Assembly (NCBI GenBank): GCA_963780655.1
Contig: CAWACP010000004.1
Coordinates: 868,001 to 932,000, forward strand
DNA: 64,000 nt
Direction of reading: 5' to 3'
Source of the DNA: CAWACP01 sp963780655
GTDB lineage: Bacteria; Acidobacteriota; Terriglobia; Bryobacterales; Bryobacteraceae
In this document: in pieces, positions 9,281-16,164 of the stretch
How the letters are laid out: every line of letters begins with the position of its first letter
How positions within the stretch are numbered: the stretch's first letter is position 1
Translations under genes and position numbers: made by a program
Notes under the pieces: model-generated
Databases searched by the model: none
The model's input: only the letters and a program-made list of their open reading frames with translations
What the model was told of the DNA's origin: nothing

Positions 9281-9780
9281 TCACTGATATTTGCCGCGCA
9301 GGCTGTTGAGGCGGATTTCCGCGAGCTCGCCGAATGCGTGAAGGCCCGTGAACACACCGACCTTGCTGCCTTCCACGTGGTTCCACCGCACGGGGATTTC
9401 GGCGATGCAGTAGCCGTGCTTTTGGGCGATGAAGAGAACTTCCGGGTCGGAGCCGAAGCGCTCGAGCTGCTGGCGCGAGAAGACTTCTTTGGCGACGTCG
9501 GCACGGAAGAGTTTGAAGCCGCACTGGGTGTCGGCGATAGCGAGGCCAGTGGCGGCGCGCATCACGAGGTTGAAGAAACGTCCCATCGTTTCGCGAAAAC
9601 CGGGCTGATGGACGCCGATAAGAGATCGATCGACCGCGCGCGAACCGATAGCAACTTCGTAGTTGCCGGTTGCAACCGCGCACCGGAGTTTCTCAAGCTC
9701 TTTCGATGGGAGCGGAGAGATCGGCATCACGCAGTAGGGGGCGGAAATCCTGACATGATGGACATCGATACGATGCTGAC
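9281..9780 (-). pseudogene. truncated, frameshifted family-2 glycosyltransferase
   Basis: The readable part matches the C-terminal half of dolichyl-phosphate-glucose/mannose synthase-like glycosyltransferases: VAIGSRAVDRSLIGVHQP, MGRFFNLVMRAATGLAIADT, QCGFKLFRADVAKEVF, ERFGSDPEVLFIAQKHGY and IPVRWNHVEGSKV. The preceding motif appears one frame away as RDADLSAPIE; an extra base near 9700-9704 separates it from ELEKL. The N-terminal nucleotide-binding half is missing. The remnant would have used a nucleotide-sugar donor at the membrane, but it should now be inactive. Confidence 0.8.
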
Positions 9781-9943
9781 GGCACGTGACCGAATCACAC
9801 AAGCGATTTTGAACCTGGAACTCGTAGCGCGCGGTCGAATCCGCGCTGCAAGGCGGGTGTCGCTATGGCGAGGAACTCACGATTCCGCCTAAAGCAGTTG
9901 AGTTGAAGCTGCTGGTTGTGCGCTAAATCCGCTATATGGGAAA

Positions 9944-10096
9944 ATGGAGTCGATGAAGCCTCACCCCGAAATGATAGAAGGCCCACAAGCAGAGACACGA
10001 TTCGCCAGCGCACTTAAAACCGTGCTTGGCTGTTCCGAAGTCTGCGGTACCAAACCCCTTCAAGAAACCAACACAAAAAGAGAAAAAGCCAGTTAA
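9944..10096 (+). CDS. small hypothetical protein (about 50 aa)
   Basis: An ATG at 9944 (or 9953) opens a 50-codon frame. It reads MKPHPEMIEGPQAETRFASA from the second Met, then LKTVLGCSEV and a lysine-rich tail. The EGPxAxxRFxxAxKxVL pattern resembles short, poorly characterised acidobacterial proteins. It has no recognised domain. It sits between the glycosyltransferase remnant and the IS remnant and may be a leftover of the accessory island. The rest of 9781-10184 shows nothing else I can support. Confidence 0.42.
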   Translation: MESMKPHPEMIEGPQAETRFASALKTVLGCSEVCGTKPLQETNTKREKAS

Positions 10097-10184
10097 CCGC
10101 AAGGGCTAACTAACCGGCTCGCTTCCCTCTATTCTGTCATTTCAGTTCACCGCGCCTGCGGGGACGGCTCCATGTCTTTACTAG

Positions 10185-11098
10185 TCAGATGCTCGTATTT
10201 GAGCCGCTTGCCGGTAACCTGGGAAAGGGCGAGACCGAAGCGGTCATGGTCGTTCTTTCTTTCCGGTTGTTGTAACGGAACGCCTGTTCGTCCAGGTAAC
10301 GGAAGAGATGGAAGGGCTCGACGCTGACATAGGTTCCGCTGATACCGCGCTTCAGCAATGACCAGTGGTTCTCAAGCGTGTTCGTATGCACCTTACCGTC
10401 AACGTAGGCAACAGCATGGTCGATCACTTGGTAAGCTCACTCTCCAGGCCGTTGTAGGGCATCAGTGCATCCGTGGTGGAGTGCGGACCCTGCTTCAACA
10501 TGTCGTCGCACTTTGTTTTGAAGCGTGTTCTTTCTAGTGTCCGTCACAACCCTTGTGCGAATCTTCCCGCCGCGCTCCACGATTCCAGGTACGGCGGTTT
10601 TGTTGCGCCCGCCAGTACCAGTGATGCGGCGTTTTCGTTCGGCAATATGCATATTGCGCGCCTTCCCACCGATGAAGGTTTCGTCTGCTTCCACTTCGCC
10701 AGAGAGCAATCCGGAACCGCCCTCGGTGAGCGCGAAGCGCAGGCGGTGATTCATGAACCACGCGGTCTTTTGTGTTACTCCCAGGTCGCGAGCGGATTCA
10801 CAGGAACTGATTCCATTTTTTGCAGTTCACGACGAGCCACAACGCCGGAAGCCATTTGTCGAGGCCAATCGGAGAATCTTCAAAAATTGTGCCGGTCTTC
10901 ACTGTAAAAGTCGGGCTCGCATGCCTCGCATAGCATTTTCCACACGCGCGCCTTTGCCAGCCACGTGACTTTTTCGGCGCCGCAGCGCGGACATGTGACC
11001 CTGCCATCTGGCCAGCGCATCGAAACCATGACCTTCCTGCAGTTTTCGAAATCGGCGAAGTAAATCATCGCCTCTTGCAGTGTCTTGACGCCTTCCAT
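10185..11098 (-). pseudogene. inactivated IS1595-type transposase
   Basis: Reading right to left, the frames rebuild an IS1595-family transposase. First comes a zinc ribbon (VTCPRCGAEKVTWLAK, then CEAC), then FTVKTGTIFEDSPIGLDKW and LPALWLVVNCK. Next is a DDE core segment (GEVEADETFIGGKARNMH) and last GKVHTNTLENHWSLLKRGIS with YLDEQAFRYNNRK. At least three breaks separate them: an extra T near 10912, an extra A in a six-A run near 10818 followed by TGA, and indels around 10430-10450. I could not find convincing terminal inverted repeats, so the element ends are not assigned. Confidence 0.85.
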
Positions 11099-11215
11099 CC
11101 TTCAATCTTAAGGCTTCTATCGCGGTATGTCAGGTATATAGTTACCCTAAAGAGGCGCTGAACTGCACCGGCGAACGGCCTGCTCTACTGTTGCCGGAAA
11201 CTGTTGATGAACGAC

Positions 11216-11758
11216 TTATTGCTTCAGCGCGCTTTCCACTGCCTGCGTCACGCCCGGCGTCAGTGGGTCGACGCTGGGCTCGAAGCGGGCGATGACCGCG
11301 CCGTTGCGGTCCACCAGAAACTTCGTGAAGTTCCATTTGATCTCGCCGCCCGTCTTCGGATTCTGAGCCGTGTCGGTCAGATAGCGATACAGCGGATACT
11401 GATCGTCACCCTTCACCGATATCTTCGAGAACATCGGAAACGACACGTTGTATTTGCGCGAGCAGAACTGCTTTATCTCCTCATTCGTGCCCGGCTCCTG
11501 CTGCATGAAGTTGTTGGCCGGAAAGCCGAGCACCTCGAAACCCTGCTCCCTGTAACGCTCATAAAGAGCCTCCAGGCTCTTGTACTGCGGCGTGAAGCCG
11601 CATTTGCTGGCCACGTTGAGGATCAGCACCACCTTGCCCTTGTAGCTCGACAGCGGCGTCTCCGCGCCGTCGATCGACTTCGGGCTGAAATCATAGACGC
11701 TGCCGCCGAATGCAAGCATGGAAAAGCACACCGCCGTAAAAGGGAGTCGCAGGAGCAT
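11216..11758 (-). CDS. glutathione peroxidase-family thiol peroxidase, exported
   Basis: A 180-residue Cys-type glutathione peroxidase homologue that reduces hydroperoxides, probably using thioredoxin-like reductants as most bacterial members do. The catalytic tetrad is visible: Cys53 in LNVASKCGFTPQY, Gln87 in NNFMQQEPGT, and Trp/Asn in IKWNFTKFLV. The first 20 residues (MLLRLPFTAVCFSMLAFGGS) look like a signal peptide, so it probably acts in the periplasm. The neighbouring CCA-transferase-like gene on the same strand ends 15 bases upstream of it, so the two may be co-transcribed. Confidence 0.92.
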   Translation of the reverse strand: MLLRLPFTAVCFSMLAFGGSVYDFSPKSIDGAETPLSSYKGKVVLILNVASKCGFTPQYKSLEALYERYREQGFEVLGFPANNFMQQEPGTNEEIKQFCSRKYNVSFPMFSKISVKGDDQYPLYRYLTDTAQNPKTGGEIKWNFTKFLVDRNGAVIARFEPSVDPLTPGVTQAVESALKQ

Positions 11759-11773
11759 AGGTCGATTGTCGGC

Positions 11774-13141
11774 CTATTTCCGGGCGCCTGCCACGACCGC
11801 GGCGGGAGGAGCCGCCGGACCGGCTTGCGCGCCCGCCGCACCCGGTGCGCCTGGTATCCCCGGTGCGCCCGGCTGCAGCTCCTCGGGCGCAACCACCTTC
11901 TTGGGCCTCGAGTCCAGCCTCGTCGTGATCAACTGCTCGCGTATCTTGCGATATTTCGGCGAATCGGGCGCGAGGCCCGGCGCGGCCGCTTCCACTTCGC
12001 GATCGGTCACCTCCAGCGCGGCCGGGAGATATTTCTGCAGGTAGTTGCGAATCCTGTCCTGAACCAGCCGCAGCGGCGAGTGCGTCAACAGGAACAGGAT
12101 CTCCTCGCCGGCGGCGTCCAGCAGCGCCCGATAAACCTGCGACGGTTTTGCCAGCCGCGCCGACTTCACCGTCGATTCCAGCTTCTTCGCGCGGGCTTCG
12201 AGCTTCTGCCAGCGGTCCACGTCGGTCTTCGGCATGGCGGTGGCGGCAACCAGCGCCGACCGCTCCTTCGGCGTGAGCTTTTCCGCGAACACGTGCATGA
12301 AGAGGGCAAATATATCCAGACGAGGGTAGGAGCCGAACGGTACCATCTGGACCGCCTTCTGCAGCCTCTGCAAGCCCGCGATGTTGACCCTGGGCCCGGT
12401 GAGCGCCGGCGAAAAAAGCGTCAGCAGCTTTTCCTGGTCGAGCGCGGCGATCACCAGCGACGGGTCCGGCTCGGTGGCGATATGATGCAACTCCTCCAGC
12501 AGAGCCTCGGCGGGGATCTTCGTCTCCAGACCGGCCTCGCGAACGTTCTGATACTGGCTCTGCGTCCGCTCGTCAATGGTAAATCCCAGGCGCGCGCGCA
12601 GCCGGATCAGCCGCAGAATTCTGACCGGGTCGTCGTACAGCGCGTAGTTCGATACCGTCCGCAGCTCGTGGCGCTCCAGATCGCCGATGCCGTTGGTCGG
12701 GTCGATGAGCAGCCCGCGGGACGCCCGCGAAAGCGAAAGAGCGATAGCGTTGATGGTGAAATCGCGCGAGCGAAGGTCTTCATGGATGGTGGCGGCCTGA
12801 ACCTGCGGCTTCGCGCCCGGCTTGCTGTAGCGTTCCGTATGCGCCATGCCGACGCTGGTCCGCGCGCCCGCATATTCCAGTTGCACCTGCTTGCGTAGCT
12901 CGTTGGTTGAGGCGATGGTGGCGCCCACTTTAGCGGCCACGGTCTTCGCGATTTTCAGCGGATTGCCTTCCACGGTAAAGTCCAGAGCGCGTATCGGCTG
13001 GCCGCCCAGCATATCGCGCAACGCGCCGCCGGTAAGAAACAGGCTGATGTTCGCATCGGTTGCCGCCGCCTGGATCTCGTTGAGCATCCTGCCCTGCTCC
13101 GAGCTGAGATGGTTCTCGAGCATGAACATGTAGTCGCTCAT
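11774..13141 (-). CDS. tRNA nucleotidyltransferase (CCA/poly(A) polymerase)-like protein with altered active site
   Basis: A 455-residue class II nucleotidyltransferase-fold protein. It has SLFLTGGALRDMLGG, DFTINAIALSLSRA, GIGDLERHELRTV and DDPVRILRLIRLRARLGFTI, which are the head and neck motifs of CCA-adding enzymes. However, the metal-binding DxD motif, normally like RDIDLVVEG, reads RALDFTVEG: the first Asp is Ala (GCT on the coding strand). The C-terminus ends in a Gly-Ala-Pro-rich tail (PGAPGIPGAPGAAG) not typical of the family. It may be a catalytically altered paralogue; whether the genome has another cca gene cannot be seen. Confidence 0.8.
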   Translation of the reverse strand: MSDYMFMLENHLSSEQGRMLNEIQAAATDANISLFLTGGALRDMLGGQPIRALDFTVEGNPLKIAKTVAAKVGATIASTNELRKQVQLEYAGARTSVGMAHTERYSKPGAKPQVQAATIHEDLRSRDFTINAIALSLSRASRGLLIDPTNGIGDLERHELRTVSNYALYDDPVRILRLIRLRARLGFTIDERTQSQYQNVREAGLETKIPAEALLEELHHIATEPDPSLVIAALDQEKLLTLFSPALTGPRVNIAGLQRLQKAVQMVPFGSYPRLDIFALFMHVFAEKLTPKERSALVAATAMPKTDVDRWQKLEARAKKLESTVKSARLAKPSQVYRALLDAAGEEILFLLTHSPLRLVQDRIRNYLQKYLPAALEVTDREVEAAAPGLAPDSPKYRKIREQLITTRLDSRPKKVVAPEELQPGAPGIPGAPGAAGAQAGPAAPPAAVVAGARK

Positions 13142-13198
13142 ATGCGTGTGGCCGTCCTTTCAAACGGCAGCTCTGCCGAAACGATCGTGCGAACCATG

Positions 13199-14092
13199 CT
13201 ACGCCCGCGGATGGAATTCATCAATTGTCTTCCGCAGTCGTCCGCGGGTAACGTGCGTATAGATCTGCGTGGTCGAGATATCGGAATGACCGAGCATCAC
13301 CTGGACGCTGCGCAGGTCGGCGCCACCCTCCAGCAGATGCGTCGCGAACGTGTGCCGCACCATGTGCGGCGTCAATCGCCGGCGGATACCAGCCCGCCGG
13401 CCGTAAGCCCCCAGCAAATGCCAGAAACACTGGCGGGTCATGCAGGTCCCGCGCGCGGTGATGAAAAGGTACGGGCTCGATCGCCGTTTCAGCAATAGCG
13501 GCCGGGCGCTCTCCAGATACTCGACGACGGCCTTCGCCGCCTGATCGCCGAGCGGCACCAGCCGCTGCTTGTTGCCTTTTCCGGTGACTCGGATAAACCC
13601 GAGGCGCAGGTCAGCGTCGGCCGTGCGCGCCTGGCACAGTTCGGAAACGCGAACACCGGTTGCATAGAGCAGTTCCAGCATGGCGAGGTCCCGCCGGCCC
13701 GTCGGTGTTTTCGTGTCGGGCGCCCGCAGCAGGCGGTCGACGTCCTCTGCATTCAGATAGTTAGGGATAGTCTCCCACTGCTTCGGGAGCGCGAGCGCGG
13801 CCATCGGATCCTGCTCCACCGCGCCCTGCTCCAGCAGGAACGCGTACAGGTTTCGAAGAGTTGTGATCTGCCGGGCGATGCTCCGCGTGGCCAGACCTGC
13901 CTTGTACAGGGAATCGACGAACGCCCTCAGGTCTTCAATCCCCGGCGGCCGAGCAGACGCGCCACAGAATGTCTCGAATTTTGTCAGATCCTGCTTGTAC
14001 GCGGCGATAGTGTTAGCTGCCAGACCCTTCTCGATGCGGCAGAACTGCAGGAAAGCCCTGATCCCCCCAGTTAACGATGCCGCGCCTGACAT
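13199..14092 (-). CDS. xerD: tyrosine recombinase XerD-like
   Basis: A 297-residue tyrosine site-specific recombinase of the XerC/XerD type, which resolves chromosome dimers at dif with FtsK. The N-terminal SAM-like domain spans about residues 8-95 (FLQFCRIEKGLAANTIAAY). Catalytic residues are Arg148 (ATGVRVSELC), Lys172 (GKGNKQRLVPLG), His243 and Arg246 (HMVRHTFATHLL), His269 (MLGHSDISTTQ) and Tyr278 (IYTHVT). The ATG at 14092 gives the normal family length; the frame is open much further upstream but shows no similarity. No phage context is present, and the length and sequence fit the housekeeping enzyme. Confidence 0.93.
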   Translation of the reverse strand: MSGAASLTGGIRAFLQFCRIEKGLAANTIAAYKQDLTKFETFCGASARPPGIEDLRAFVDSLYKAGLATRSIARQITTLRNLYAFLLEQGAVEQDPMAALALPKQWETIPNYLNAEDVDRLLRAPDTKTPTGRRDLAMLELLYATGVRVSELCQARTADADLRLGFIRVTGKGNKQRLVPLGDQAAKAVVEYLESARPLLLKRRSSPYLFITARGTCMTRQCFWHLLGAYGRRAGIRRRLTPHMVRHTFATHLLEGGADLRSVQVMLGHSDISTTQIYTHVTRGRLRKTIDEFHPRA

Positions 14093-14200
14093 TCGACACA
14101 ATGTTACAATATTCTCGAAATTGTTTGGAAGGGCAAGCGCGCGAAACTGCAAACGCCGCGCGCGGGAGCGTCGGACCTGGCAGCGTCTACCAATAAGCGG

Positions 14201-14662
14201 GTGCTGGTTCTGCGTTTCGACCGCGAGACTCTGCCCGGCTTCGTCAACCAGCAATCGTGGCTGCAGGCGCAAGGGCTCGAGCTGCTGAGCACTGGTGGCG
14301 CGGTTCTCTCCATTCCCTACCCTGAAATCAAATCTGTCTGCTTCGTTCGCGACTTCGAGCAGGGAGAGCCGCGCCGGGAGATGCGCACGTTCAGTACCCG
14401 CCCAAAGACCACCGGCCTTTGGCTGCGGCTCCATTTTCGCGATGGCGACATCATGGACGGCGTAATGCCGAATAACCTGCTGCAACTGGACGCGGAGGGC
14501 TTCACGTTCATGCCGCCCGATCCGAACTACCAGAACCAGAAGGTGTTCGTGCCGCGCACCGCGCTTCGGGACATTCAGGTGCTGGGAGTGGTTGGCAGCG
14601 CGCTGCGGTCGAGGAAACCCAAAACCGGGCGCGATCAACTGGAGATGTTCGATAAAGGCTGA
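14201..14662 (+). CDS. hypothetical protein, acidobacterial type
   Basis: A 153-residue soluble protein starting at GTG 14201 (VLVLRFDRETLPGFVNQQSW). Notable segments are SIPYPEIKSVCFVRDF and LWLRLHFRDGDIMDGVMPNN, and the C-terminal basic stretch RSRKPKTGRDQLEMFDKG. The pattern of beta-strands with a central aromatic/acidic loop resembles PilZ-neighbour proteins of unknown role in acidobacteria, but I do not recognise a defined domain. The frame stays open upstream to about 14102 with no good start codon. It is divergent from xerD with a 108-base gap. Confidence 0.65.
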   Translation: MLVLRFDRETLPGFVNQQSWLQAQGLELLSTGGAVLSIPYPEIKSVCFVRDFEQGEPRREMRTFSTRPKTTGLWLRLHFRDGDIMDGVMPNNLLQLDAEGFTFMPPDPNYQNQKVFVPRTALRDIQVLGVVGSALRSRKPKTGRDQLEMFDKG

Positions 14663-14675
14663 ATCGCGCGCGTCT

Positions 14676-15260
14676 TCACGGCACCGTGATCTGTTCGAGC
14701 AGGTGTGTCTCGGATGTGCCCAGACGGCACTCGCCGATATCCACCCAGTTGTTACCGGCCGTGTTCTGAACGAAAGTGATCGTCTCCACACGAAACGCGC
14801 GCGGTCCGGCGTACTCCTGCCAGCGCTTCTTCGCGGCGATGGTCAGTTCGTCCAGTTCGTCCGCGTGCAACTGCTGGGCCAGAGTAATATGCGGAACGAA
14901 CTTGAACGCCTCTTCCTGTTCCAGCCCGTTCGTATTGAGGACAGCGTGCATTTCCGTTAGCCGGTCGGCTCCTCGCCCGATCTGGATGTAGATGACGTCC
15001 GATTCCATAAAGAGTTGTACATCGGTGAGTTCCACATCGAAAGGGGAGAAAAGCGGGGCGAGTGCGGTGATGTGCCGCCAGGCTTCTTCCACCGCGGCCT
15101 TCAGTTGCCGAGGAGGCAGAATGGTGACGTGGGCGTGCAGAAAGCAAGTGGGAACCAGTTCCTGCCGCAGGCCATCCAGAAAATCCGCGAGCGCGCCGGG
15201 GATGTAGCTTACCAGTGCGAAGGAATTGACCCGTTCCCGCCGGTCCGGATCGCACAGCAT
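14676..15260 (-). CDS. 2'-5' RNA ligase/phosphoesterase superfamily protein
   Basis: A 194-residue protein of the 2H (LigT-like) superfamily. The two characteristic His-x-Thr motifs are HVTILPP near residue 44 and HITLAQQ near residue 126, placed at the usual spacing of about 80 residues. Such enzymes act on 2'-5' phosphodiester or 2',3'-cyclic phosphate bonds in RNA or nucleotides. The exact substrate cannot be inferred. It ends 13 bases after the convergent hypothetical gene at 14662. Confidence 0.85.
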   Translation of the reverse strand: MLCDPDRRERVNSFALVSYIPGALADFLDGLRQELVPTCFLHAHVTILPPRQLKAAVEEAWRHITALAPLFSPFDVELTDVQLFMESDVIYIQIGRGADRLTEMHAVLNTNGLEQEEAFKFVPHITLAQQLHADELDELTIAAKKRWQEYAGPRAFRVETITFVQNTAGNNWVDIGECRLGTSETHLLEQITVP

Positions 15261-15274
15261 ACTTATCGAATCGA

Positions 15275-15619
15275 TTATACAACCGGCGCCGAGGCTCCGC
15301 CGGGATCCTGCGCCGGCGATTCGGCCGGGATTCCGCCGGATGGCGCGGGTTCGGGCAACACCCAGCAGGCCTCTTCAAAACCGGTGTACTTGTAGATACG
15401 CAGGCCACCGCCCTCGGATTCCAGTATGTCTCCAACCGCCAGCGGCCGCTGGGAGCCGCGCAGCGTCTGCCAGGCCGCATACACCGTGGGAGCCTCAACA
15501 GGGTTGGCGTCCGGTTCGTACTGGCCCGGCCTGACGGAGGTGGTCCCACTGGTGTGCGGCGCCCAGCGGAACTGCTGGCGCCTGTCTTCCCGAAGCCGGT
15601 GGATGTGAAAGCAGGGCAT
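15275..15619 (-). CDS. hypothetical protein
   Basis: About 114 residues starting MPCFHIHRLREDRRQQFRWA. It contains a compact core (YAAWQTLRGSQRPLAVGDIL, then LRIYKYTGFEEACWVL) and a disordered Pro/Ala/Gly-rich tail (PSGGIPAESPAQDPGGASAP). No signal peptide or membrane segment is seen. The ATG at 15619 is chosen over the one at 15700 because the extra residues are low quality. It lies just upstream of the 2H phosphoesterase gene on the same strand (14-base gap), so co-transcription is likely. Function unknown. Confidence 0.6.
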   Translation of the reverse strand: MPCFHIHRLREDRRQQFRWAPHTSGTTSVRPGQYEPDANPVEAPTVYAAWQTLRGSQRPLAVGDILESEGGGLRIYKYTGFEEACWVLPEPAPSGGIPAESPAQDPGGASAPVV

Positions 15620-15759
15620 ATCCGAAATCCATTGTACGCCCGAACATGGGTGCGCGGAAATGTTCTGCTTGCAGCTTTGCAGCTGCCTGTTTTTGCTCAT
15701 GTATGGACGGTATTGCCGAGGGCGGGCAATCGGCGGGACGCTGGAAGTGGAGGAATGAA

Positions 15760-16164
15760 ATGCCCGGAGTCTCCAAACACAACCACGCAGGCGGCACGTT
15801 GAATCTCGCGCTGTTCGTCGCCTTCTGCACCGCAGTCATCGCAGGCGGCGTGGTGGCATTGCCCATTCTTGCCGAGCACTTCTTCGGGACCAGGCGCCAG
15901 CCGGAGTTCGTGATCGACCTGCTGATATTCGGCGGCATCTGCGCGATACTCGCAGCCATCCTGTTGAGCAACCACTTCGGCTATACCGAGTGGCTCAATG
16001 AGCAGGCGCGTAGACTGAACGCCGAGAAGCCAGCCCCGCCGTGCGCCGTGGACACCAGCTGGGCGCAGCAGGTTTGTTCCGACGCCCGCTTGGCGCGCGG
16101 CGCGTCGCACTTGTCAGAGGTGGCTCACTTGCGGTCGAAGCCCGGCAACCTGCACGAGCAATAA
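15760..16164 (+). CDS. small two-helix membrane protein, hypothetical
   Basis: A 134-residue protein from the ATG at 15760, preceded by a good ribosome-binding site (TGGAGGA). Two hydrophobic helices are visible (LNLALFVAFCTAVIAGGVVA and FVIDLLIFGGICAILAAILL), separated by a short charged loop, followed by a soluble, Ala/Pro-rich tail. No family is recognised. An antisense frame (15697-16110) also exists but has poor composition. The gene converges on the VWA gene at 16165. Confidence 0.55.
   Translation: MPGVSKHNHAGGTLNLALFVAFCTAVIAGGVVALPILAEHFFGTRRQPEFVIDLLIFGGICAILAAILLSNHFGYTEWLNEQARRLNAEKPAPPCAVDTSWAQQVCSDARLARGASHLSEVAHLRSKPGNLHEQ

Noticed and set aside
10021..11205. Intact IS with terminal inverted repeats
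   Set aside because: Ends could not be matched to each other, and the transposase is broken in several places.
11204..12898. 564-residue plus-strand frame
   Set aside because: Antisense of the glutathione peroxidase and CCA-like genes, Arg/His-rich filler composition.
14093..14791. N-terminal extension of xerD (530 residues)
   Set aside because: The extension is antisense to the hypothetical gene at 14201 and shows no recombinase similarity.
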